Assembly (NCBI GenBank): GCA_023423475.1 | Contig: JAFAFN010000582.1 | Location: 1-6,897, forward strand | DNA: 6,897 nucleotides | Direction: 5' to 3' | Source: Actinomycetes bacterium | Lineage (GTDB): Bacteria; Actinomycetota; Acidimicrobiia; Acidimicrobiales; Microtrichaceae | Shown: one piece after another, positions 1 to 5,302 of the stretch | Layout: the number at the start of each line of letters is the position of its first letter | Numbering within the stretch: position 1 is the stretch's first letter | The notes under the pieces: generated by a model | What the model was told of the DNA's origin: nothing | Databases searched by the model: none | What the model saw: the letters and a program-made list of their open reading frames with translations, nothing else | Program-made: the position numbers and the translations under genes

Positions 1-371
1 AGCACGAGGCCGGTGACGGTGGTCCCCATCGACCTCGACATCTCCGCGGTCGCTCCCCGCTCGACGATCTTGTGGTTCGCCCCGTCGATCGCGCGGGTGA
101 CATCGTCGATCGATGTCACCGGCGCGCCGACGAGGGATCGGAAACGATCGATGGCGACCGCACTCGCAACGTCGCCCGCGTCGTGTCCGCCCATGCCGTC
201 AGCGACGACGAACACGGGGAGCTCAGCGAGCAGGGCATCCTCGTTCACGGCGCGAGTGCGACCCACGTCCGTGCCACAGCCCCACTCGAGGCGCACGGCC
301 TCGACGGTTCCCTCTCCTCCCATTGGGTGGAGATCGTGCCAGATGTCGCCGGTCCTTATCGAGTGGGACAT
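1..371 (-). CDS. PP2C-family serine/threonine phosphatase, N-terminal part (runs off left edge)
   Basis: This is the N-terminal part of a metal-dependent (PPM/PP2C) protein phosphatase, which removes phosphate from Ser/Thr and usually opposes Hanks-type kinases. Numbered from the ATG at 371, the translation shows GTDVGRTRAVNED (33-45), the first metal/phosphate motif, then VFVVADGMGGH (53-63), whose Asp58 and Gly59 are the classic dinuclear-metal site, and later SMGTTVTG, a conserved core strand. About 123 residues are visible of a family domain of roughly 240, so the C-terminal half lies outside the window. No transmembrane segment is seen in this part. The start is uncertain. The ATG at 371 is preceded by AGGGCAGGTGA, a plausible ribosome site. 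The ATG at 323 and GTG at 296 lack a well-spaced site, although a start at 296 would give an N-terminus more typical of the family. The gene is divergent from the glycosylase gene. Its protein substrate cannot be inferred here. Confidence 0.86.
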   Translation of the reverse strand, partial: MSHSIRTGDIWHDLHPMGGEGTVEAVRLEWGCGTDVGRTRAVNEDALLAELPVFVVADGMGGHDAGDVASAVAIDRFRSLVGAPVTSIDDVTRAIDGANHKIVERGATAEMSRSMGTTVTGLV

Positions 372-524
372 TCACCTGCCCTCTGTCGGTCGCGCCGGCG
401 ACGAGGCGGGAACCCCTGCCGGACCCACGCACTGAACCGCACCGAGGTTGCTCGGCGACATGGGGACAACTCCCCTGGCTCGGGCAGCGATACCGCTGAC
501 GCCGGGTCTGGATAGCGTGTCGAC
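372..524. other. Divergent intergenic spacer between phosphatase and glycosylase genes
   Basis: This spacer must carry promoters in both directions. The only clear element is the -10-like box for the plus-strand glycosylase. A short inverted repeat, GGGGA-CAAC-TCCCC (462-475), sits mid-spacer and could be an operator, but at 5 bp per arm in GC-rich DNA it may be chance. No convincing minus-strand -10 box was found for the phosphatase gene. Confidence 0.4.
513..518 (+). promoter_or_regulatory. Putative -10 box (TAGCGT) of a leaderless glycosylase promoter
   Basis: TAGCGT fits the actinobacterial TANNNT -10 consensus and is followed by exactly six bases before the ATG at 525. Transcription would then start at or next to the A of the start codon. 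No Shine-Dalgarno sequence precedes this ATG, which agrees with a leaderless mRNA. No good -35 hexamer is visible. Confidence 0.5.
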
Positions 525-1376
525 ATGCCCGAGCTGCCCGAGGTCCAGGCCCACTGCGAACGCCTCACCGTGGACTTCGCCGGCGCCGAGGTCGCGAAGT
601 TCGTGCCCATCTCGTTCTCGGCGCTGAAGACGGCCGTGCCGTCCCCTTCGGACGCGGTCGGTCACACGGTGAGCGGCTTCACCCGACGAGGCAAGTTCCT
701 CATCATGGGCATCGACGGCGCCGGCCCCCAACCGCTCTCGTTCGTGATCCACCTCATGCAGGGCGGGCGACTCGTGCCGGATGAGAAGCAGTCCGCGAAG
801 CCCCGCAACGGCATGGCACGTTGGGTGTTCGCCGACGGGCGAGCATTGCTGCTGACCGAGGCTGGCAAGGAACGCAAGGCCGGCATCTGGGTGATCGCCG
901 GCGACCCGCTCGAACAGGCGCCCATCCTCGGGCTCGGCATCGACGCCGACGTCGCCACGATCGAGCAGCTGACCGCTGCGCTGCAGGCGAAGAACCAGCG
1001 GCTGCACGGGTTCCTGCGCGACCAGCACGGCATCGCCGGGCTCGGACGCATGCTCGCGAACGAGATCTGCCACACGGCGAAGCTCTCGCCGTTCGCGATG
1101 ACCAAGAAGCTCACGCCCGACGAGATCGAGTCGCTGCACGCCGCGATCGCGACGTGCGTGGCCTCGGCGCTGGAGTTCGAGCGCGGCATGGACCGCATGT
1201 CGAGGTCGGCCGAGCGCCCCGGGTCGGTGCACCACCGCAGCGGGAACGACTGCCCGGTCTGCGGCGACACGATTCGTGCGGTCGAGTACTCGGCGTACGA
1301 GGTCGACTACTGCCCGACGTGCCAGACCGGCGGCAAGGTCCTGGCCGACAACACGACGTCGAAGTTCCTGAAGTAG
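525..1376 (+). CDS. Fpg/Nei-family DNA glycosylase/AP lyase, actinobacterial C-terminally extended type
   Basis: This is a 283-residue member of the Fpg/Nei (H2TH) base-excision-repair family, which excises oxidised bases and cleaves the abasic strand. The N-terminus is MPELPEV: Pro2 is the Schiff-base nucleophile and Glu3 the proton donor. Lys57 in RRGKFL matches the conserved beta-hairpin lysine. The H2TH region covers roughly 145-240, with IAGLGRMLANE (170-180) in place of the usual GxGN-type motif. A four-cysteine zinc finger follows (Cys243, 246, 263, 266). Two departures from E. coli Fpg are visible. The finger arginine (Arg258 in E. coli, five residues before the third Cys) is Tyr258 here, and a 17-residue tail (QTGGK...SKFLK) follows the last Cys. 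From memory, Streptomyces homologues share this tail, so it marks a known actinobacterial subfamily rather than damage. Substrate preference cannot be read from the sequence, so no symbol is given. The start follows the invariant MPELPEV and the upstream -10 box. Confidence 0.93.
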   Translation: MPELPEVQAHCERLTVDFAGAEVAKFVPISFSALKTAVPSPSDAVGHTVSGFTRRGKFLIMGIDGAGPQPLSFVIHLMQGGRLVPDEKQSAKPRNGMARWVFADGRALLLTEAGKERKAGIWVIAGDPLEQAPILGLGIDADVATIEQLTAALQAKNQRLHGFLRDQHGIAGLGRMLANEICHTAKLSPFAMTKKLTPDEIESLHAAIATCVASALEFERGMDRMSRSAERPGSVHHRSGNDCPVCGDTIRAVEYSAYEVDYCPTCQTGGKVLADNTTSKFLK

Positions 1377-1410
1377 CCACACCCGACGACGGCTCGCCAC
1401 GAGGACCCGC

Positions 1411-1440
1411 AATGTGGTCACGCCGATGGTAATGTGACTA
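1411..1440 (+). promoter_or_regulatory. Putative operator repeats of the toxin-antitoxin operon
   Basis: AATGTGGTCA (1411-1420) and AATGTGACTA (1431-1440) are direct repeats exactly 20 bp apart, about two helical turns, and the second overlaps the -10 box. The same segment also holds an inverted repeat, GTCAC (1417-1421) and GTGAC (1434-1438). Antitoxins of the Phd/YefM and VapB type commonly repress their own promoter by binding such repeats, alone or with the toxin. Assignment as operator is an inference. Confidence 0.42.
1430..1435 (+). promoter_or_regulatory. Putative -10 box (TAATGT) of the leaderless antitoxin promoter
   Basis: TAATGT fits TANNNT and is followed by six bases (GACTAC) and then the ATG at 1442, so the transcript probably begins at the start codon. 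There is no Shine-Dalgarno sequence ahead of this ATG. The box lies inside the second operator-like repeat, so repressor binding there would block RNA polymerase. Confidence 0.52.
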
Positions 1441-1441
1441 C

Positions 1442-1696
1442 ATGGATGTCGGAGTGCGTGAGCTCAAGGCGAAGCTGTCGGAGTACCTGGCGCTCGCTTC
1501 GAACGGTGAAGAGGTCACCGTCACCGATAGGGGTCGGCCGATCGCCCACATCATCGCGACGCACGGACGATCAGACATCGAGCGCGGCATCGACGAAGGC
1601 TGGATCGAAGCGCCCCGCCGTCATTCACTCGATGACGTGCCGCGCCATCGGGGCCACCGCTCCGTGCTCGACGTCCTCGACGAGGATCGAGGGTGA
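1442..1696 (+). CDS. Type II antitoxin, Phd/YefM (VapB-like) family
   Basis: This 84-residue protein has a Phd/YefM-type N-terminal half. VGVRELKAKLSEYLALAS (3-20) is the conserved first helix region, followed by NGEEVTVTDRGRPIAHII, the beta-hairpin that typifies the fold. That half normally dimerises and binds the operator. The C-terminal half (about 45-84, rich in Arg, Asp, His and Glu) would be the flexible toxin-neutralising segment. The stop codon overlaps the GTG start of the PIN-domain toxin by 4 bp, the usual arrangement for coupled antitoxin-toxin translation. The ATG at 1442 is supported by a -10 box six bases upstream. A second ATG four bases later is in another frame. Expected behaviour is neutralisation of the toxin plus autorepression at the repeats upstream. 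A specific vapB symbol is withheld because Phd-like antitoxins pair with several PIN toxins. Confidence 0.88.
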   Translation: MDVGVRELKAKLSEYLALASNGEEVTVTDRGRPIAHIIATHGRSDIERGIDEGWIEAPRRHSLDDVPRHRGHRSVLDVLDEDRG

Positions 1697-2094
1697 CGCT
1701 CTACGTCGACTCCAGCGCGCTGCTGAAGCGCTACGTCGACGAGCACGATTCGGACACGGCGGTCGAGCTGATGAGGTCCGATCCCGTCCTGCTCACGTCC
1801 CGGCTCACCGAGGTCGAGGTACGACGCAACCTCGCCCGCCTGCTCGACGGCGACGCGCTCGACGCTGCACGACGTCAGCTCAGCACCGACCTCGACGCAC
1901 TCGCGCTGGTCGCCCTCGACGCTGCGACCTGTGGTGCGGCAGCCACGATCGCCGAGCAGACGCTGTGCCGATCACTCGATTCGCTCCACCTCGCAGCTGC
2001 GCGACGAGCCGGCCGACACACGACGGTCCTGACCTTCGATCATCGCCAGGCCTCCGCTGCCCGGGCCGTCGGCCTCGCAGTCGTCGGCTGCTGA
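1693..2094 (+). CDS. Type II toxin, PIN-domain ribonuclease (VapC-like)
   Basis: This is a 133-residue PIN-domain protein, about the size of single-domain VapC toxins. It carries the acidic residues expected for Mg2+-dependent RNA cleavage: Asp6 in YVDSSALLKRY, Glu42 in SRLTEVEVRR, Asp96 in SLDSLHLAAA and Asp116 in LTFDHRQ. All four are intact, so the toxin looks active. Known VapC enzymes cut tRNAs or the 23S rRNA sarcin-ricin loop, but the target here cannot be inferred. The GTG start lies within GTGA, where the antitoxin TGA overlaps, so translation is presumably coupled to the antitoxin. The next gene (malate dehydrogenase) converges, and the hairpin array lies between them. The family assignment is firm; the name vapC is the usual label for this pairing. 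Confidence 0.92.
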   Translation: MTLYVDSSALLKRYVDEHDSDTAVELMRSDPVLLTSRLTEVEVRRNLARLLDGDALDAARRQLSTDLDALALVALDAATCGAAATIAEQTLCRSLDSLHLAAARRAGRHTTVLTFDHRQASAARAVGLAVVGC

Positions 2095-2118
2095 GCCGGA
2101 CACTCCCCGACCCACTCC

Positions 2119-2278
2119 GTCAGACCGTCCCGAAAAACGGGACACTTCGGTGACTTCAGGTCAGACGGTCCGAAGAACGGGACGGTTCGGCAGAAAACGT
2201 GTCAGACCGTCCCGAAAAACGGGACGGTTCGGCAGAAAACGTGTCAGACCGTCCCGAAAAACGGGACGGTCTGACACG
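2119..2278. repeat. Tandem array of four 41-42-bp hairpin-forming units
   Basis: Units begin at 2119, 2160, 2201 and 2243, each opening with GTCAGAC. Bases 2176-2228 recur exactly at 2218-2270, a 53-base perfect match with period 42. Each unit centres on the inverted repeat CCGTCCCG-AAAAA-CGGGACGG, followed by a linker like TTCGGCAGAAAACGT. The first unit is degenerate in its second half. The second has a one-base deletion and substitutions in its left arm. The third and fourth match closely, until the fourth replaces the linker with the complement of its own left flank, giving a 17-bp-arm stem. The array lies 24 bp after the toxin stop and 33 bp beyond the malate dehydrogenase stop. It may have arisen by slippage of a terminator hairpin. 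Confidence 0.93.
2236..2278 (-). terminator. Intrinsic terminator of the malate dehydrogenase gene
   Basis: Bases 2240-2256 and 2262-2278 are perfect 17-bp complementary arms around an A5/T5 loop. Read on the minus strand, the stem ends 3' with CACG and is followed at once by TTTT (2239-2236), giving a GC-rich hairpin plus a short U tract. It starts 33 bases past the malate dehydrogenase stop. On the plus strand the same hairpin lacks a U tract but could still stop transcripts coming from the toxin gene. Confidence 0.72.
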
Positions 2279-2311
2279 GACCCTCTGGGTCGCCGTACGA
2301 AGACGCCGGAC

Positions 2312-3301
2312 TCAGATGAGGCCGAGCTCCTTCACGGCGTCGCGCTCCTCGACGAGCTCGGCGACCGAGGCGTCGATGCGTGCACGTGAGAACTCGTTGA
2401 TCTCGAGACCCTGGACGATCTCGTAGTTGCCGCCGGAGCAGACCACGGGGAACGACGAGATGATGCCCTCGGGCACGCCGTAGGAGCCGTCCGACGGGAT
2501 CGCCATCGAGACCCAGTCGCCCTCGGGGGTGCCCAGGTGCCAGTTGCGGATGTGGTCGACGGCGGCCGATGCGGCCGAGGCAGCGGAGGACGCACCGCGG
2601 GCCTCGATGATCGCGGCGCCACGCTTGGCGACGGTCGGGATGTACTCGTCCGCGTACCAGGCCTCGTCACCGACGGCCTCGAAGGCGTTCTTGCCGTTGA
2701 CCTCGGCATGGAAGAGGTCCGGGTACTGCGTGGTGGAGTGGTTGCCCCAGATCGTCATCTTGGTGATGTCGTTGACCGACACCTCGAGGCGACCGGCCAG
2801 CTGCGCCATGGCACGGTTGTGGTCGAGGCGGGTCATCGCGGTGAAGCGGCCCGGGTCGAGGTCGGGCGCGTTGTTCATGGCGATAAGCGAGTTGGTGTTC
2901 GCCGGGTTGCCGACGACGAGGACCTTGACGTCCTTCTTGGCCGAGCGGCTGAGCGCCTCGCCCTGCGGCTTGAAGATGCCACCGTTGGCCGAGAGCAGGT
3001 CGGAGCGCTCCATGCCGGCCTTGCGCGGCATCGCGCCCACGAGCAGGGCGACGTCCGCGTCACCGAAGGCGACGTCCGCGTCGTCGGTGCGGACGGTGCC
3101 GGCGAGCAGCGGGAAGGCGCAGTCGTCGAGCTCCATCGCGACACCCTCGAGCGCGCCGAGCGCCGGGGTGATCTCGAGCATCTGGAGGATGACGGGCTGA
3201 TCCGGGCCGAGCATCGAACCGCTGGCGATGCGGAAGAGCAGCGAGTAGCCGATCTGGCCTGCTGCTCCGGTGACGGCGACGCGGATGGGGGACTTCGGCA
3301 C
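2312..3301 (-). CDS. mdh: Malate dehydrogenase (NAD-dependent)
   Basis: Malate dehydrogenase interconverts malate and oxaloacetate with NAD in the TCA cycle, in the cytoplasm. The 329-residue product belongs to the LDH/MDH superfamily, in the branch resembling cytosolic and Thermus MDH. Visible features are the nucleotide loop GAAGQIG (12-18), Glu43 in LQMLEI (the acidic residue that favours NAD over NADP), the substrate arginines 93 and 99 in the mobile loop [18 protein letters not shown] (132-137), Asp160 and Arg163 in TRLDHNRA, and the catalytic His188 in IWGNHSTTQ. The length is normal. I chose the GTG at 3301 because AGGAG sits five bases upstream. An in-frame TTG at 3319 would add six residues but has no ribosome site. 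The gene has its own upstream region and a strong hairpin terminator, so it is probably monocistronic. Confidence 0.97.
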   Translation of the reverse strand: MPKSPIRVAVTGAAGQIGYSLLFRIASGSMLGPDQPVILQMLEITPALGALEGVAMELDDCAFPLLAGTVRTDDADVAFGDADVALLVGAMPRKAGMERSDLLSANGGIFKPQGEALSRSAKKDVKVLVVGNPANTNSLIAMNNAPDLDPGRFTAMTRLDHNRAMAQLAGRLEVSVNDITKMTIWGNHSTTQYPDLFHAEVNGKNAFEAVGDEAWYADEYIPTVAKRGAAIIEARGASSAASAASAAVDHIRNWHLGTPEGDWVSMAIPSDGSYGVPEGIISSFPVVCSGGNYEIVQGLEINEFSRARIDASVAELVEERDAVKELGLI

Positions 3302-3336
3302 GATGGCTCCTCGGTTCAAGGTGTCGGACCCGTTGG

Positions 3337-3347
3337 CCCGACTCGGG
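3337..3347. promoter_or_regulatory. Small palindrome in the malate dehydrogenase leader
   Basis: CCCGA-C-TCGGG is a perfect 5+5 palindrome, 36 bases upstream of the GTG and downstream of the presumed -10 box. It could be a repressor site. In DNA this GC-rich, chance is a real alternative. Confidence 0.22.
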
Positions 3348-3370
3348 TGCTCGGCGGTCAGAGCGAACCG

Positions 3371-3376
3371 AGCCTA
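3371..3376 (-). promoter_or_regulatory. Putative -10 box (TAGGCT) of the malate dehydrogenase promoter
   Basis: On the minus strand TAGGCT fits TANNNT and would give a leader of about 60 bases carrying the AGGAG ribosome site. A -35 hexamer resembling TTGACA is not seen at the right distance. Support comes only from the motif and its position between the thioesterase stop and the malate dehydrogenase start. Confidence 0.33.
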
Positions 3377-3413
3377 CCGACGCCCCGCGGGGGCACGAAA
3401 CCGGGACCGGACC

Positions 3414-4277
3414 TCAGCCGTCGAAGGAGCGCAGCAGCGCGGTCTGGGTGACCGTGGCGACGTGCTCCCCGGTCTCGCTCCAGAGGTTCAACGCCCCGCT
3501 CGCGAGCCCGTTGCCGAGGTGGGTGCAGTACGAGTCCACCCCGATCCACGTGCCCGTGATGGGAGCGAGGACCTGCAGGTCGATCTGCAGCGACACGCTG
3601 CCGACGGGCTGGTCACCGCCGCCGAGGGCGACGACGAGTGCCGAGCCGAGCGAGTCGCCGGGGATCGGGATGAGCGCCGGGTCCCACGCGACGCCGTTCA
3701 CCGCGGGTGGATCGGTGAACCGGAACCACACCGCGAGGCGCGGTACCCGCTCCTCGCCGAGCAGGCCCTGGTCCGCGCCGGTGGCGACCTGCCATTCGGT
3801 GTTGTCGAGGAAGCCGAGCGGGAAGTCGGTGTCGACCGGCTGCGGTTCGGAACTCCCCGGGTCGGGCACCTCTCGCAGTTCGTAGGGCCGTGGGAGCGGG
3901 GCGAGGGCCGGACCGGGAAGGCCAGGGTCGGTGAAGACCGCCGAGAGCACCACGCTCGCTTCGCCCTCGGGAGCCGTCGCGTCCCTCAGGGTCCCCTGGA
4001 CCTGCGCGGCCCGACGGCCGCTGCGCAGCACCTTCACCTCGGTCGTCACCGGACCGCAGGCGACGGGCCGCACGAACGTCGCGCTCGCGCTCGCCAGGGT
4101 CAGCTCGTCACGACCGAGCACCGCCTCCATGGCCCGCAGCGCAGCGGCCATGACGACGCCACCCTGGGCGAAGTACAGACCCCAGGCGTCGGTGATCACC
4201 GAGTGGGCGAGGTTCGGATCGTCGTCGTCCACGACCGGGGTCGTGTCGATCAGGATGTTCGGTGTCGTCGTGCTCAC
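3414..4277 (-). CDS. Acyl-CoA thioesterase family protein (TesB-like double hotdog)
   Basis: The product is a predicted 287-residue cytoplasmic thioesterase, likely hydrolysing acyl-CoA to free acid and CoA. The N-terminal hotdog (about 22-120) shows AQGGVVMAAALRAM (37-50), the conserved start of the long helix, and then ATFVRPVACGPV with a strand VTTEVKVLRSGRRAAQVQG, typical of the thioesterase-like superfamily. The second hotdog (about 160-287) ends in VATVTQTALLR with Gln278, matching the final catalytic Gln of TesB. Aligned without gaps, the TesB catalytic Asp position appears to be Gln231, with Asp233 two residues on. Either the alignment shifts or the triad differs. The GTG start at 4277 is preceded by GGTGGAG with a five-base spacer. 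Its stop is well separated from malate dehydrogenase. The upstream gene ends only 31 bases away on the same strand, so co-transcription is possible. Chain-length preference cannot be inferred. Confidence 0.85.
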   Translation of the reverse strand: MSTTTPNILIDTTPVVDDDDPNLAHSVITDAWGLYFAQGGVVMAAALRAMEAVLGRDELTLASASATFVRPVACGPVTTEVKVLRSGRRAAQVQGTLRDATAPEGEASVVLSAVFTDPGLPGPALAPLPRPYELREVPDPGSSEPQPVDTDFPLGFLDNTEWQVATGADQGLLGEERVPRLAVWFRFTDPPAVNGVAWDPALIPIPGDSLGSALVVALGGGDQPVGSVSLQIDLQVLAPITGTWIGVDSYCTHLGNGLASGALNLWSETGEHVATVTQTALLRSFDG

Positions 4278-4308
4278 GTGCGCTCCACCGTACCGACCGG
4301 CCGACCGC

Positions 4309-5013
4309 TCAGCCGACGAAGGCGAGGCGGGACGGCACCCGCGCCCCTCGGGCGCGGGCAGCGTCGTTGCCGCCGGCGACCGTCGGAGTGCCCGGCGGTG
4401 CAGTGGTCGTCGGCGTCTCCGGCGGTCCGCACGGTGCATCGAGCCCGGGGCCCGGGCCGGGCCCGAGGCAGGCGTCGATGCCCGACACGCCGGCACCGTC
4501 GACGACGACCAGCTCGACCTGCTCCGGCGATGGGAAGACGGGTGACCCGTCGTCCTCGACCTCGATCGCGACGTTGCGGTACCACTCAGGCTGGTACTCG
4601 GGAGCGAACCCGGTCTCGCCGCAGCTGTTCTTGCCGTCGTCGCGCACCTCGTCGGGGTCGACCGGCTCCGCCGGCACGAAGAAGCCGACCAGGTAGCTGC
4701 CGTCGGGCGCCTCGGCGGACCAGCGGCCATCGGCTCCGGTGGGGAACATCCCACCGTCGTCGGGGTCGTCGATGCCGGCGGCGAACACGCAGACGCCACT
4801 CATCGGCTCGCCGGTCCGCTCGTCGTACACGGTCCCCCCGACCGGCCGGGTCGAGTCGTCCTCACCAGATCCGGAGGTCACCTCGATCGCACCGACGTCG
4901 CAGAACGCCTCGCCGTCCCCGTTGCCATCGGCCGGGCGGACGTCGTCATCCTCCTGGTCGTCCACGACGCCGGTGAGTGCATCGATCGCGGGGTGGCCCT
5001 CGGCGGGCCACAA
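4309..5013 (-). CDS. Probable 5'-truncated secreted beta-helix/choice-of-anchor protein remnant
   Basis: This 234-residue acidic reading frame begins with GHPAIDALTG and continues to DGNGDGEAFCDVGAIEV (29-45). That arrangement resembles the C-terminal closing motif of secreted parallel-beta-helix (choice-of-anchor Q type) proteins, usually written SPAIDA...DxNGDGxxxCDIGAxE. A CnaB/carboxypeptidase-regulatory-like segment follows (about 58-115, GGTVYDERTGEPMSGVCVFA), then a Cys-containing acidic stretch and a Pro/Thr-rich tail (PPETPTTTAPPGTP) ending in RLAFVG. There is no signal peptide and almost no beta-helix. Family-like residues (PLLVEL) extend upstream of any start, up to an in-frame TAG at 5065-5067. 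The TTG at 5013 has AGGAGG five bases upstream. The TTG at 5040 is an alternative without a site. The frame is open and compositionally coding, but it is most likely the 3' remnant of a larger secreted-protein gene, expressed or not. An independent small protein cannot be excluded. Confidence 0.6.
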   Translation of the reverse strand: MWPAEGHPAIDALTGVVDDQEDDDVRPADGNGDGEAFCDVGAIEVTSGSGEDDSTRPVGGTVYDERTGEPMSGVCVFAAGIDDPDDGGMFPTGADGRWSAEAPDGSYLVGFFVPAEPVDPDEVRDDGKNSCGETGFAPEYQPEWYRNVAIEVEDDGSPVFPSPEQVELVVVDGAGVSGIDACLGPGPGPGLDAPCGPPETPTTTAPPGTPTVAGGNDAARARGARVPSRLAFVG

Positions 5014-5069
5014 CTCGCCCTCCTGGAGCTCGACGAGCAACGGCAGCTGAACGGCTGAAGTGAACTATC

Positions 5070-5087
5070 GCGTCGGCATCCCGACGC
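5070..5087 (-). terminator. Hairpin after the small membrane protein gene
   Basis: GCGTCGG and CCGACGC form a perfect 7-bp stem with a four-base loop, beginning five bases past the stop of the upstream 67-residue gene on the minus strand. No U tract follows, but terminators lacking one are frequent in GC-rich actinobacteria. If functional, it separates that gene from the beta-helix remnant downstream. Confidence 0.45.
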
Positions 5088-5092
5088 AGGGT

Positions 5093-5296
5093 TCAGTCCT
5101 TGGCGAACTTGCCGCCGGTGCCACCCGTGCGCAGGTTGTACACCGACGCGAGCGCCACGATCGGCCAACAGACCAGACCGAGCCACCCCGACCAGCCGCC
5201 GTCACCGCCGACCACGGTCCACAGCGACGTGCCCGTGAGGAAGATCGAGAGCACCAGCACGACCCACTGCAGCATCCGTCGTTGTTGGTTCGTCAT
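5093..5296 (-). CDS. Small two-helix membrane protein of unknown function
   Basis: I do not recognise a family for this 67-residue product. A short basic N-terminus (MTNQQRRM) precedes a hydrophobic helix at about 9-29 (LQWVVLVLSIFLTG). A Gly/Trp-rich turn (VGGDGGWSG) follows, then a second hydrophobic helix at about 37-54 (LGLVCWPIVALASVY), and the end is polar and basic (NLRTGGTGGKFAKD). Two inner-membrane passes with both ends in the cytoplasm fit the charge distribution. The ATG at 5296 has no Shine-Dalgarno sequence but is preceded by TAGCCT and six bases, as expected for a leaderless mRNA. It lies 30 bases after the ABC exporter stop on the same strand, so read-through is possible, but the promoter suggests independent expression. 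The codon composition and helix pattern make a real gene likely. Confidence 0.72.
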   Translation of the reverse strand: MTNQQRRMLQWVVLVLSIFLTGTSLWTVVGGDGGWSGWLGLVCWPIVALASVYNLRTGGTGGKFAKD

Positions 5297-5302
5297 GGGA
5301 TC

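Noticed and set aside
372..1421. Long minus-strand open frame of about 349 codons opposite the glycosylase gene
   Set aside because: It is the antisense of a clearly homologous gene. Its Arg/Val/Leu/Ala-rich composition is typical of GC-rich antisense frames and it shows no recognisable domain.
1434..2153. Plus-strand 239-codon frame overlapping both toxin and antitoxin
   Set aside because: It is in another frame of two well-supported genes, Arg/Ser/Pro-rich and without a domain. It runs into the hairpin array.
2119..2278. CRISPR array
   Set aside because: The units are directly adjacent with period 41-42 and no unique spacers between repeats, and no cas genes are nearby. It is a tandem hairpin repeat.
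2150..2426. Plus-strand open frames with a repeated 14-residue RPSRKTGRFGRKRV-like peptide
   Set aside because: The peptide repeat is only the 42-bp DNA repeat read in frame (42 = 14 codons). The frames continue antisense into the malate dehydrogenase gene and lack a ribosome site.
3382..3394. GCCCC-GCG-GGGGC hairpin as terminator of the thioesterase gene
   Set aside because: The stem is only 5 bp with a 3-base loop and no U tract, in very GC-rich DNA. It is too weak to call.
4278..4799. N-terminal extension of the thioesterase frame upstream of GTG 4277
   Set aside because: The frame stays open but reads low-complexity Ser/Pro/Arg/Thr sequence and overlaps the beta-helix remnant, whereas GTG 4277 has a good ribosome site and the hotdog domain starts just after.
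3270..4976. Plus-strand open frame of 568 codons across the malate dehydrogenase leader, thioesterase and remnant genes
   Set aside because: It is antisense to supported genes, extremely Arg/Pro/His-rich towards its end, and spans a gene boundary. It is a composition artefact.
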